A stretch of DNA of 64,000 nucleotides from Polynucleobacter sp. AP-Capit-er-40B-B4 (GTDB lineage: Bacteria > Pseudomonadota > Gammaproteobacteria > Burkholderiales > Burkholderiaceae): positions 200,145-264,144 of the forward strand of contig NZ_JACVOV010000003.1 of NCBI RefSeq assembly GCF_018882245.1. The letters run 5' to 3'. A program made the position numbers and the translations under genes. The stretch's first letter is position 1, and each line of letters starts with the position of its first letter. Below the pieces are notes generated by a model. That model made no database searches and was not told where the DNA came from. It was given only the letters and a program-made list of their open reading frames with translations. Shown here in pieces: positions 38,446-47,049 of this stretch.

Positions 38446-39264
38446 ATGAACGCTCCATTACCTAGCAATCTCAATAGCGCTGATACTCTTGTACTGTATG
38501 GCGAGAGCTTTGCTAGCCGTTTATTGCTGGGCACCTCACGTTACCCTTCGCCACAGGTTTTGGAAAATGCTGTTCAAACCTCTAATCCCGCGATGATTAC
38601 AGTGAGCCTACGTCGTCAAGGCACTTCAACTACTGAAGCGCACAGCGGCTTTTGGGACTTGCTCAAAAAGATGGCTGTACCTGTTTTACCAAATACTGCT
38701 GGCTGCCATAGTCCGCAGGAAGTCATTGCCACCGCACAAATGGCACGTGAAGTATTTGAAACCGATTGGATTAAATTAGAACTTATTGGTGATGACTACA
38801 CCCTGCAACCTGATGTTTTGCGTTTGGTACAAACAGCTGAGACTTTGATTAAAGACGGCTTCAAAGTTCTGCCGTATTGCACTGAAGATCTCATTTTGTG
38901 TCAACGTCTAGTTGATGTCGGTTGCCAAGCAGTAATGCCATGGGCCGCTCCCATTGGCACTGGTCAAGGGCCATTAAACCCATATGCTATGAAACTCTTG
39001 CGCGATCGCTTAAAAGTGCCGCTCTTAGTCGATGCTGGCTTAGGCCTTCCCTCTCATGCATGCACAGTCATGGAATGGGGTTTTGATGGTGTTCTCCTCA
39101 ATACCGCTGTTGCATTGGCCGATGATCCTGTAGTCATGGCTAAGTCCTTTGCGATGGCCGTGGATGCAGGACGTGCCGCCTATTTATCGGGTGCCATGAA
39201 ACCGCAAGAATCTGCTCAAGCAAGCACGCCTTTGGTGGGAACACCTTTTTGGCACCACTCTTAA
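38446..39264 (+). CDS. thiG: thiazole synthase ThiG
   Basis: This 272-residue TIM-barrel enzyme joins DXP, dehydroglycine and ThiS-thiocarboxylate sulfur into the thiazole phosphate. The Schiff-base lysine is in [12 protein letters not shown]. Other family pieces are [32 protein letters not shown] and [16 protein letters not shown]. Length is a little above the typical 255-265 because of a short N-terminal extension. Confidence 0.95.
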   Translation: MNAPLPSNLNSADTLVLYGESFASRLLLGTSRYPSPQVLENAVQTSNPAMITVSLRRQGTSTTEAHSGFWDLLKKMAVPVLPNTAGCHSPQEVIATAQMAREVFETDWIKLELIGDDYTLQPDVLRLVQTAETLIKDGFKVLPYCTEDLILCQRLVDVGCQAVMPWAAPIGTGQGPLNPYAMKLLRDRLKVPLLVDAGLGLPSHACTVMEWGFDGVLLNTAVALADDPVVMAKSFAMAVDAGRAAYLSGAMKPQESAQASTPLVGTPFWHHS

Positions 39265-39286
39265 TGAAGTTAAGTACACTGAACTA

Positions 39287-40213
39287 ATGAGTCTGATTCG
39301 TGATCTTGCCGACCAAATCGTTGCTGCGCATCGTAATGCAGATCTGTGTATTCCGATTCCGGCTTTTAGCTTAAATACTCCGCCGCCGCAAATAGATAAT
39401 GAAGCGGCAGTCGATCATTACGAATTGGCTGGCGCGTTAGCAGCAGTTGACATGGGATTTATCGAATCGGATGCGAAAGTTCTTGGTAAAGCTTGGTCAC
39501 GCATGACATTGCAAGATGGTGGCTTTAACCCCTTTAAATGGCCCAGCAGACCTGAGCATTTTGATTTGCTGCCCTGGACTCGCAATATGAATCCCAATGC
39601 GTTTAAAGAATGTCCAAAGCGCTTAGGCTTGTATGGCGTGATGCCAGATGCTGATTGGGTAAAGCGCATGGTTGATGCTGAAATTCCGACGGTGCAATTG
39701 CGCTTTAAATCCGAAGACAAGTCCAAGATTAAAAAACAAATTAAAGAATCGGTTGCCGCAGCTCAAGACAGTAAGACTTTGCTATTTATTAACGACTATT
39801 GGCAGGAAGCAATTGATGCAGGCGCATATGGTGTTCATCTAGGCCAAGAAGATATGGAAGTCGCTGATCTCGATGAAATTCGTGCAGCAGGATTACGTTT
39901 AGGCCTCAGTACTCATGGATATGCGGAGCTTGCCTATGCCGATCGTTTTTGCCCAAGCTATATTGCCATGGGCGCAGTGTTTCCGACGAACTTAAAGAAG
40001 ATGCCTACTGCACCACAGGGTCTTGGTCGTCTTTATCAATATGCCAAGCTCATGAGTCACTACCCTCTAGTAGCCATTGGTGGTATTGATCAAGATAGCA
40101 TTCGCGCAGTCTCTAAAAGTGGTGTTGGTTCAGTAGCTGTCGTCAGGGCCATTACGCAAGCAAAGGATCCCAAGGCTGCGGTGAAACACTTGCAAGATTT
40201 AATGCAAGCTTAA
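39287..40213 (+). CDS. thiE: thiamine-phosphate synthase ThiE with N-terminal extension
   Basis: The last gene of the operon couples HMP-PP and thiazole phosphate to thiamine phosphate. The ThiE barrel begins near residue 105 (LGLYGVMPDADW), with LRFKSEDKS, LFINDYWQEAIDAGAYGVHLGQED, GLSTHGYAEL, MGAVFPTNLK and VAIGGIDQDS. The 308-residue length is about 100 more than usual. The N-terminal part (residues 1-100) holds SFSLNTPPP-like and FKWPSRPEHFDLLPW segments that I cannot assign. It is convergent with thiD. Confidence 0.9.
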   Translation: MSLIRDLADQIVAAHRNADLCIPIPAFSLNTPPPQIDNEAAVDHYELAGALAAVDMGFIESDAKVLGKAWSRMTLQDGGFNPFKWPSRPEHFDLLPWTRNMNPNAFKECPKRLGLYGVMPDADWVKRMVDAEIPTVQLRFKSEDKSKIKKQIKESVAAAQDSKTLLFINDYWQEAIDAGAYGVHLGQEDMEVADLDEIRAAGLRLGLSTHGYAELAYADRFCPSYIAMGAVFPTNLKKMPTAPQGLGRLYQYAKLMSHYPLVAIGGIDQDSIRAVSKSGVGSVAVVRAITQAKDPKAAVKHLQDLMQA

Positions 40214-40233
40214 GAAAAGTTAAAACTTTTCTT
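40212..40233. terminator. AT-rich hairpin between thiE and thiD
   Basis: AAGAAAAGTT and AACTTTTCTT form a perfect 10-bp inverted repeat with a 2-nt centre, lying across the thiE and thiD stop codons. Purely A/T-rich, so a weak bidirectional terminator at best. Confidence 0.4.
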
Positions 40234-41104
40234 TCTCATCTAGCAGTGCAGTTGGATAAAAGTCGTGCATATGCCATAAAGGCCCAGGACCCTCACCAAT
40301 ACTTAAGAAACGACCCGCCTCTAGGCCTGCCTCTACATAGGCAATTGCTTTAGCAACTGCGTGACTGAGGTCATGACCATCCGCAAGATAGGTAGCAATG
40401 GCAGAGGCCAACGAACATCCAGTACCGTGGGTATTTACAGTATTAACACGATAGTGTTTGAATTCTTTTGTCTGCACTACTTCCAAGCCATCCTCCATAG
40501 TGCGCCACATCAAGTAATCCGTAATTTGCGTATGGGTACTATCTAAATGCCCACCTTTAATCAATACTGCCTGCGGACCTATGTCGAGTAATTCTTCAGC
40601 AGCTAATTTGAAATCATTAGGCCCGCGAATATCACGGCCCAGCAATAGTGATGCCTCATCTAAATTTGGCGTAATCAATGTTGCAATTGGAAACAATTCA
40701 GAAATCATGGCCTGTGCAGTATCGTCACCACCCAAACTAGCACCTGATGTAGCCCGCAATACAGGATCAAGAACAATACGTTTTACGCCATGTTTGTGTA
40801 AAGATTTAGCAACCGTTTTCACTATTTCTGGACTGGCTAACATGCCAATTTTGACAATATCTGCCCCGATATCCAATAAAACAGCGTCAATCTGGGACTC
40901 AACCACATCCAAATCTATGTCTTGAATGCGCGTAACTCCCAAGGTATTTTGGGCGGTAATGGCGGTAATAACAGACATGCCATAGCCGCCTAAGGCAGTG
41001 ATGACCTTGAGGTCCGCCTGGAGACCCGCCCCGCCTCCGCTATCGGACCCAGCAATAGTCAGTACTTTAGGGATCTGCACAGAAGTGGGTAGAAGTGATT
41101 TCAT
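40220..41104 (-). CDS. thiD: hydroxymethylpyrimidine/phosphomethylpyrimidine kinase
   Basis: This 294-residue ribokinase-like enzyme phosphorylates HMP and HMP-P. Visible are TIAGSDSGGGAGLQADLKVI, the substrate segment ITAITAQNTLGV and the anion hole with catalytic base in TVNTHGTGCSLASAIA (VNTHGTGCS). It is on the opposite strand from thiCOSGE and is not obviously under the riboswitch. It supplies HMP-PP to ThiE. Confidence 0.95.
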   Translation of the reverse strand: MKSLLPTSVQIPKVLTIAGSDSGGGAGLQADLKVITALGGYGMSVITAITAQNTLGVTRIQDIDLDVVESQIDAVLLDIGADIVKIGMLASPEIVKTVAKSLHKHGVKRIVLDPVLRATSGASLGGDDTAQAMISELFPIATLITPNLDEASLLLGRDIRGPNDFKLAAEELLDIGPQAVLIKGGHLDSTHTQITDYLMWRTMEDGLEVVQTKEFKHYRVNTVNTHGTGCSLASAIATYLADGHDLSHAVAKAIAYVEAGLEAGRFLSIGEGPGPLWHMHDFYPTALLDEKEKF

Positions 41105-41106
41105 CT

Positions 41107-41115
41107 TGCTATAAT
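41107..41115 (+). promoter_or_regulatory. extended -10 promoter of tRNA-Asn
   Basis: TGC followed by a perfect TATAAT makes an extended -10 element, 11 nt before the tRNA. A convincing -35 box is not seen. It is divergent from and partly inside the thiD leader. Confidence 0.65.
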
Positions 41116-41125
41116 ATCGGCTTAT

Positions 41126-41201
41126 TCCTCGATAGCTCAGTCGGTAGAGCGCCGGACTGTTAATCCGTAGGTCCCTGGTTCGAGCCCAGGTCGAGGAGCC
41201 A
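41126..41201 (+). tRNA. tRNA-Asn (anticodon GTT)
   Basis: A 76-nt cloverleaf: acceptor TCCTCGA/TCGAGGA, D-stem GCTC/GAGC with AGTCGGTA loop, anticodon stem CCGGA/TCCGT (A-T, one G-T) with loop CTGTTAA, T-stem CCTGG/CCAGG with TTCGAGC, discriminator G and encoded CCA. The starting T and anticodon GTT are typical of bacterial tRNA-Asn. Confidence 0.95.
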
Positions 41202-41208
41202 AATAAGT

Positions 41209-41240
41209 AAAGCCCCTAGAGCAATCTAGGGGCTTTTTCT
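41209..41240 (+). terminator. terminator after tRNA-Asn
   Basis: A perfect 12-bp stem (41209-41220 with 41225-41236) closes a GCAA tetraloop and is followed by a T-rich run. It can also serve the convergent hydrolase gene because the left side is A-rich. Confidence 0.88.
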
Positions 41241-41273
41241 TTTCCAACTACAAGCCTTTATCCAGCCAAATCA

Positions 41274-42317
41274 TTACTTCTCTGGTTTAAAGGAGCTATC
41301 CAAGAATTCTTGAACGCCGTTAAACATGAGCATGCGGTTCTTTTCCATAATGATGGTGTGAGTACCCTCGCTGATCTGTAGCATGATTTTGTAGGGAGCA
41401 TTCTCTAACTTAGTGAAGTACTCATACAACATGTAGCTAGGGAGGTCAGCATCCCATTCTGCATGAACCAACATCACGGGCACACGAATATCCTTGGGCT
41501 CATAAACCGGTTTTCCTGCTGTCCAATACTCACGTGCATCTTGTACGGTGCCGTTCGGTGCTCGTAGTTTCTTAGGGGTCTGCGTTCTTCCCCACGGATC
41601 AGTGTCAAAAGTGGCTTCCGCCCATTTCTCGAACCAACCTTCAGGAATCAGTGTTGCTTTGGCACTTTCTGGTACGCCTGTTAACCAGCGATTTTTAGCA
41701 TCGGTAATAGAGGCTACTCGATAGGCGCCTAATTGTCCGCCCTTATCGGTTAATGGAGCGCCACCTTGGCGTATCCACTGCGGCGCATAAAGCACAAGCT
41801 TATTCACCTTCTGATTATTTTCAGTAGTGTATTTACCCATGATGGTGGTTCCCCATGACCAACCAAGCAAATTCAACTTATTGATATTGCGTTTTTTTAG
41901 GATGTAATCAACGGCGCTCGATACATCTCTCACCGCTACATCTGTTCTCACAATCGGGGGATTTTGATCCGCAGGTTGATCCATTTCAGGAGGCCTAGTA
42001 GATTTTCCATATCCACGCAAATCCACGAGCCATACGTCGTAACCGTGCGCAGCCATGAACTCCATCCAGGAAGTTCCACCTAGAGATAAATCGAAAGCGG
42101 TTTCCGCAGGATAGGTTGAACCATGCACATAGAGCAAGGTTTTCTCGGCTGAAAATTTCTTCATGCCAACCATGTGTTTATTACGAACATACAGCGATAT
42201 ACCAGGGGTATCGCTTTGAACCATATATTCATTCATCTGAATCTTCCCAGCTGCAACTGCCTGCCCAAGAAAGATGCAAGAAATAAGTGCGAATAGTGCC
42301 TGTGCTTTTAATTTCAC
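41274..42317 (-). CDS. secreted alpha/beta hydrolase
   Basis: This alpha/beta-hydrolase has an export signal (KLKAQALFALISCIFLGQAVA), an oxyanion segment LYVHGSTYP, the nucleophile elbow LGWSWGTTIMG (GxSxG), a late Asp in VHAEWDADLPSY and a late His in SEGTHTIIM. The longest frame begins at 42344, but AAGGAG precedes a GTG at 42317, which gives a clean signal peptide, so I start there (347 aa). Substrate is unknown; esterase or lipase-like. It is divergent from the U32 peptidase gene. Confidence 0.82.
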   Translation of the reverse strand: MKLKAQALFALISCIFLGQAVAAGKIQMNEYMVQSDTPGISLYVRNKHMVGMKKFSAEKTLLYVHGSTYPAETAFDLSLGGTSWMEFMAAHGYDVWLVDLRGYGKSTRPPEMDQPADQNPPIVRTDVAVRDVSSAVDYILKKRNINKLNLLGWSWGTTIMGKYTTENNQKVNKLVLYAPQWIRQGGAPLTDKGGQLGAYRVASITDAKNRWLTGVPESAKATLIPEGWFEKWAEATFDTDPWGRTQTPKKLRAPNGTVQDAREYWTAGKPVYEPKDIRVPVMLVHAEWDADLPSYMLYEYFTKLENAPYKIMLQISEGTHTIIMEKNRMLMFNGVQEFLDSSFKPEK

Positions 42318-42483
42318 TTCGTCTCCTTTTGGGTTTCTACCCATATGTATTTATTCAACCAATATAGCATTCCCAAGGGTGATATCAATGCAAAATTTGG
42401 CGTTTTGGCAGGTGTTTTGCCCTTCTTTTTCCCTTCAGGGGCGGTTAATGCATAAATCAGCCCAAGCCCCTTAAAATAGACCC

Positions 42484-43791
42484 ATGACTAAGATTCCCGA
42501 ACTCCTCGCCCCAGCTGGCAGCCTCAATATGTTGCGCACTGCATTTGATTTTGGTGCAGATGCCATTTATGCCGGACAACCTCGGTATTCATTGCGCGTT
42601 CGCAATAATGACTTTGGCAAGATAGAGGTTCTCAAACAAGGAATTGATACTGCCCATGAGATGGGCAAAAAGTTTTACTTAGTTTCCAATTTATTACCGC
42701 ATGGCGGTAAAACCCGGACTTACATTAAAGACATGGATCCGGTTATTGCATTAAAGCCAGACGCCTTAATCATGTCTGATCCAGGATTAATCATGATGGC
42801 CCGTGAAGCTTGGCCGGATATGCCCATTCACTTATCAGTTCAGGCTAATACTGTAAACGGTGCCTCAGCCAAGTTTTGGCGCTCAGTTGGCATTAGTCGC
42901 GTGATTTTGTCTCGTGAGCTATCTTTTGATGAAATCGAAGAAGTTCGTCAAGACTGTCCTGAAATGGAGCTAGAGGTTTTTGTGCACGGTGCCTTGTGTA
43001 TCGCCTACTCAGGACGTTGTTTACTTTCAGGCTATATGTCTCATCGCGACTCTAATCAAGGCGCCTGTACCAATGCTTGCCGCTGGGACTATAAAGTCAA
43101 ACCTGGACAACAAAATGGCAGTGGCGATGTGGTTCTTCTACAAGAGGCCCGCCGCCCCGATGAATTGATGCCAATGGAAGAAGATGAGCATGGTACTTAC
43201 ATCATGAACTCCAAGGATCTTCGAGCCGTTGAGCATATCGAACGCCTCACCAAGATGGGTGTTGACTCTTTTAAAATTGAAGGGCGCACTAAGTCACCTT
43301 ATTATGTTTCTCGTACTGTGCAGGCCTACCGAGCAGCAATAAATGATGCGGTTGCAGGCAAACCATTTAACACTGCTTTGTTAGGTCAACTAGAGGGCTT
43401 AGCCAATCGCGGCTATACCGATGGCTTCTATGAGCGCCATCACGATAAAGAATATCAACTCTATATGCGCGGCCACTCATTATCAGGGCGCAGTTTATAT
43501 GTAGGCGAGACTCTTGACATTGATACGGCGACTGGACGAGTCAAGGTCGACGTCAAGAATCGTTTCTCTGTTGGCGATAAGCTAGAGATTATTGAGCCTA
43601 GTGGCAATACAGATGTTGCCCTCACCGAAATGTGGAATATGAATGGGGAGTCGATTGATGTTGCACCAGGCTCCGGTCACTTTGTTTGGCTAAAAATTCC
43701 AATGACCAGCAAACACGCCTTTATTGCACGCTATACACAGGAACCAGCGCCAGCTGAAACGGCAGGCTCTTGCGCCACTTGTGGCGAGTAA
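42484..43791 (+). CDS. U32-family protein, tRNA hydroxylation factor TrhP-like (YegQ)
   Basis: This 435-residue protein belongs to the U32 peptidase family. The PELLAPAGSLNMLRTAFDFGADAIY-type N-terminus (core LLAPAGSLNML), the signature EVFVHGALCIAYSGRCLLSGY, CTNACRW and DSFKIEGRTKSPYYV are visible. The E. coli homologue TrhP (YegQ) supports prephenate-dependent hydroxylation of uridine-34 in tRNA and is not known to be a protease. A C-terminal CATCGE adds two cysteines to the usual cluster of four. Confidence 0.85.
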   Translation: MTKIPELLAPAGSLNMLRTAFDFGADAIYAGQPRYSLRVRNNDFGKIEVLKQGIDTAHEMGKKFYLVSNLLPHGGKTRTYIKDMDPVIALKPDALIMSDPGLIMMAREAWPDMPIHLSVQANTVNGASAKFWRSVGISRVILSRELSFDEIEEVRQDCPEMELEVFVHGALCIAYSGRCLLSGYMSHRDSNQGACTNACRWDYKVKPGQQNGSGDVVLLQEARRPDELMPMEEDEHGTYIMNSKDLRAVEHIERLTKMGVDSFKIEGRTKSPYYVSRTVQAYRAAINDAVAGKPFNTALLGQLEGLANRGYTDGFYERHHDKEYQLYMRGHSLSGRSLYVGETLDIDTATGRVKVDVKNRFSVGDKLEIIEPSGNTDVALTEMWNMNGESIDVAPGSGHFVWLKIPMTSKHAFIARYTQEPAPAETAGSCATCGE

Positions 43792-43823
43792 TCGACCCCT
43801 ATTTATTTGATTAACCATTTTTA

Positions 43824-44351
43824 ATGACAAACAATACCGTTAACCAACCTCAGCATCACAGCTTAAAAGAAAAACTCAAGGACGAAGCTAAAAAGGCCTT
43901 TTCCTTAACCCTTTATTTCGGCGCCTGGTTCTGCGCGATTACTTTTGTTGCAGCCACCGCTCTTGAAGAGCGCCCTATTCCACTATCCATCTTCGGGTTT
44001 GCATTAATCAAGGCGGGAATCTCGGCTAAATTTATGCTGATTGCGCAGGCCGCCTATCCGCTTAAAGTAAATAAAGAACATGGGATTGTGAATTCTCTTT
44101 TGTTCGAATCTTTTGTTTATTTAATTTTCGTACTTGCCTTGAATTTCCTAGAAGCCGGTGTGGATGGATTAATTCATGGGAAAGAATTTATCACCTCTAT
44201 GGCAGCCTTTGGAAATGGTGAACCCTTAAGAATTTTTGCAATGTCTATTCTCTACTGGCTCATTGTTTGGCCCTATTTAATTTTTATGGGCGTCAATCAA
44301 GCATTAGGCAATACGGCAACACTGGCAATCCTATTTGGATCGAAAAAATAA
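43824..44351 (+). CDS. uncharacterised four-span inner-membrane protein
   Basis: This 175-residue protein begins with a charged cytoplasmic segment (SLKEKLKDEAKKAF) and has four hydrophobic stretches near residues 28-48, 58-78, 92-112 and 140-168. I do not recognise a family. It is followed immediately by an outer-membrane-type protein gene starting right after its stop, and precedes a dehydratase gene, but no joint function is apparent. Confidence 0.65.
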   Translation: MTNNTVNQPQHHSLKEKLKDEAKKAFSLTLYFGAWFCAITFVAATALEERPIPLSIFGFALIKAGISAKFMLIAQAAYPLKVNKEHGIVNSLLFESFVYLIFVLALNFLEAGVDGLIHGKEFITSMAAFGNGEPLRIFAMSILYWLIVWPYLIFMGVNQALGNTATLAILFGSKK

Positions 44352-45233
44352 TTGCTCTACTTGTATTGCGTGAGAATTTTTTGGTTTTTCTTGCTGGCAT
44401 TCTTTTGCCAAATCGCTAATGCCCAAGAAATTGAAGCGCGTATGTATTCCAATGCGCCAATTGGAATTAACTTCGTCACAGGCGGCATTGCTCAAGCAAA
44501 AAGTGGCTCATATCAACTCACCACTGAAGCCGTAAATCTGACACGCATTATCGATGTGTTTGGTCAGTCCGGCAGAATGAGCCTCACATTACCTTATGCG
44601 CAACTTACTGGCTCTGGCACAGTAGGATCTCAAAGTATGAATGCTTCTGCAGAGGGATTATCTGATCCCGTCATTAAAGTCTCCGCCAACCTATATGGCG
44701 CGCCAGCGCTCTCCTTAGATGAATTTAAGAGCTACCAACAAGATCTCATTATTGGAGCTAGTCTTGCTGCCTCCATCCCCTGGGGTAAGTACAACAGCGA
44801 GCAAATGCTCAATGTAGGCGCCAATCGTTCCGTCATCCAACCTGGCATTGGTGCATCTCAAGCGATAGGTCCTTGGCGTTTAGAGTTGGCTGGAATGGCA
44901 ACCATCTACACCAGCAATACAAACTTCCTAGGCGGCAACACCCTTTCCCAAAACCCTATGTATTCGACTGAATCCCATGTGATTTACTACTTTCAAAATA
45001 TGGCTTGGATTTCGGCGGATGCAACTTACTATATGGGCGGGCAATCCTACGTGAATGGAGTTCCCATCAATGGCTCCCAAGAAAACTGGCGTTTTGGTAG
45101 CACCCTATCCTATCCAATTAATAAGCAAAATTCGATTCGACTCACTGGCAGCAAAGGGGTCTACTCCAGAACCAATAATAGCTATGACGCCCTTGGTATC
45201 TCTTGGCAGTATCGCTGGGGTGGCGGCCTTTAG
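44352..45233 (+). CDS. exported outer-membrane transporter-like protein (phenol-degradation MetA type)
   Basis: This protein has a signal peptide (WFFLLAFFCQIANA) and a C-terminal domain of alternating beta-strands ending in an aromatic-rich ISWQYRWGGGL, which suits a beta-barrel. The opening YSNAPIGINFVTGG and the paired strands resemble the MetA-pathway phenol degradation family of unproven function. The start is uncertain: TTG 44352 abuts the upstream stop, but GTG 44370 would give a compact signal peptide. Probably coupled to the upstream membrane protein. Confidence 0.65.
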   Translation: MLYLYCVRIFWFFLLAFFCQIANAQEIEARMYSNAPIGINFVTGGIAQAKSGSYQLTTEAVNLTRIIDVFGQSGRMSLTLPYAQLTGSGTVGSQSMNASAEGLSDPVIKVSANLYGAPALSLDEFKSYQQDLIIGASLAASIPWGKYNSEQMLNVGANRSVIQPGIGASQAIGPWRLELAGMATIYTSNTNFLGGNTLSQNPMYSTESHVIYYFQNMAWISADATYYMGGQSYVNGVPINGSQENWRFGSTLSYPINKQNSIRLTGSKGVYSRTNNSYDALGISWQYRWGGGL

Positions 45234-45298
45234 GTAAATTAGGCAGTGAATCGCTACAATGAAACCAAAAGAACATTTAAAAGAGACTTGAGACATTC

Positions 45299-47038
45299 AT
45301 GAGCAATAAACCAAAAGACCCTGCTGAAAGCGGTTTACGTAAAGGCTTAACTAGCTATGGAGATAAGGGCTTCTCTTTATTTTTACGTAAAGCTTTTATT
45401 AAAGGGGCTGGCTACACCAATAGCGCTTTAGATCGACCCGTCATTGGCATCATTAATACTGGTAGCGCATACAACCCTTGCCACGGCAATATGCCCCAAT
45501 TGCTAGAAGCCGTAAAACGCGGCGTTATGTTAGCCGGCGGTTTGCCCATGGAATTTCCAACAATTTCCATTCACGAAAGTTTTGCAGCCCCAACCAGCAT
45601 GTACCTGCGCAATTTGATGTCGATGGATACCGAAGAGATGCTGCGCGCACAACCGATGGATGCAGTCGTCATGATTGGTGGTTGCGATAAAACGGTGCCT
45701 GCACAAATGATGGGTGCGGCCTCCGCTGGCTTGCCTGCTATTCAACTCATCACTGGATCCATGTTGACTGGCTCACATCGCAGTGAGCGAGTTGGTGCAT
45801 GTACTGATTGCCGTCGTTATTGGGGTAAATTCCGCGCCGGTGAAATCGATGAGGCAGAAAAAGATGAAGTGAATGATCAATTGGTAGCCAGCGTGGGAAC
45901 GTGCTCAGTAATGGGGACTGCCAGTACGATGGCTTGCATCTCTGAAGCGCTTGGCATGACTGTGCCAGGCGGCGCCACACCTCCGGCGGTTACTGCTGAT
46001 CGTATTCGCGTTGCGGAAGAAACTGGAACTTGTGCAGTGAAAATGGCCAAGGAAGGCTTGACCATTGATAAAGTACTCACAGCAGATGCTTTTGAAAATG
46101 CTATGCGTGTTTTACTGGCTATTGGTGGCTCAACGAATGGCATTGTTCACCTTGCTGCCATTGCTGGACGCATGGGATTAGAAATCGATCTAAATGCTCT
46201 TGACAAGATGGGTGATGAGACTCCAGTTCTAGTTGACCTTAAGCCATCCGGCGATCATTACATGGAGAACTTCCATGACGCAGGCGGCATGACCACCCTA
46301 CTTCGTGAACTCAAGCCTTTGTTGAAGTTAAATGCCATGACGGTATCTGGCAGAACCCTTGGTGAGGAAATTGATGCGGCTCCACCAAGCTTTAAACAAG
46401 ATGTGGTTCGCCCTTTTGATAAGCCTATTTATCCACGTGGCAGCATTGCTGTATTGCACGGCAATCTTGCTCCTGGAGGCGCCATCATTAAGCAATCTGC
46501 TGCCAATGAAAAACTGATGGAGCATGAAGGCCGCGCTGTCGTCTTTGAAAATGCGGCTGATTTAGCTAACCGTATTGATAGCCCTGAATTGGATGTCACT
46601 GCTGAAGATATCTTAGTACTAAAAAACATTGGCCCCAAAGGGGCGCCTGGTATGCCTGAGGCTGGTTATACTCCCATCCCGATGAAGTTGGCTCGTGCAG
46701 GCGTAAAAGATATTGTGCGCATTTCCGATGGACGCATGAGCGGCACCGCCTTTGGCACGATTGTCTTGCACGTTACCCCTGAATCTGCTATCGGCGGTCC
46801 TTTAGCTCAAGTGCGCAATGGAGATCGCATTCGTTTGAGCGTTAAGAATCGAGAAATCAGCCTTTTAATTTCAGATGAAGAACTAGCGAAGCGTATGCAA
46901 GAGTATCCGATCACCTCTCCAACTGCAGAGCGTGGATATAAGAAGCTCTTTTTGGATACAGTTACCCAGGCAGATCAGGGTGTCGACTTTGATTTCTTAA
47001 GAGCAGCGAAGATGGTAGGCAAAACACCGCGCAAGTAA
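45299..47038 (+). CDS. IlvD/Edd-family dehydratase
   Basis: This 579-residue Fe-S dehydratase has cysteines in GSAYNPCHGN, MIGGCDKTVPAQ and VGTCSVMGTAST and the late segment RISDGRMSGTAFG. Dihydroxy-acid dehydratase (branched-chain amino acids) and sugar-acid dehydratases share this family. The segment VGACTDCRRYWGKFRAGEID and the length resemble the aldonic-acid (arabonate/xylonate/galactonate) branch more than canonical IlvD of about 557 or 616 residues. I therefore leave the symbol empty. It stands alone on its strand. Confidence 0.82.
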   Translation: MSNKPKDPAESGLRKGLTSYGDKGFSLFLRKAFIKGAGYTNSALDRPVIGIINTGSAYNPCHGNMPQLLEAVKRGVMLAGGLPMEFPTISIHESFAAPTSMYLRNLMSMDTEEMLRAQPMDAVVMIGGCDKTVPAQMMGAASAGLPAIQLITGSMLTGSHRSERVGACTDCRRYWGKFRAGEIDEAEKDEVNDQLVASVGTCSVMGTASTMACISEALGMTVPGGATPPAVTADRIRVAEETGTCAVKMAKEGLTIDKVLTADAFENAMRVLLAIGGSTNGIVHLAAIAGRMGLEIDLNALDKMGDETPVLVDLKPSGDHYMENFHDAGGMTTLLRELKPLLKLNAMTVSGRTLGEEIDAAPPSFKQDVVRPFDKPIYPRGSIAVLHGNLAPGGAIIKQSAANEKLMEHEGRAVVFENAADLANRIDSPELDVTAEDILVLKNIGPKGAPGMPEAGYTPIPMKLARAGVKDIVRISDGRMSGTAFGTIVLHVTPESAIGGPLAQVRNGDRIRLSVKNREISLLISDEELAKRMQEYPITSPTAERGYKKLFLDTVTQADQGVDFDFLRAAKMVGKTPRK

Positions 47039-47049
47039 GCAATCTTCTG

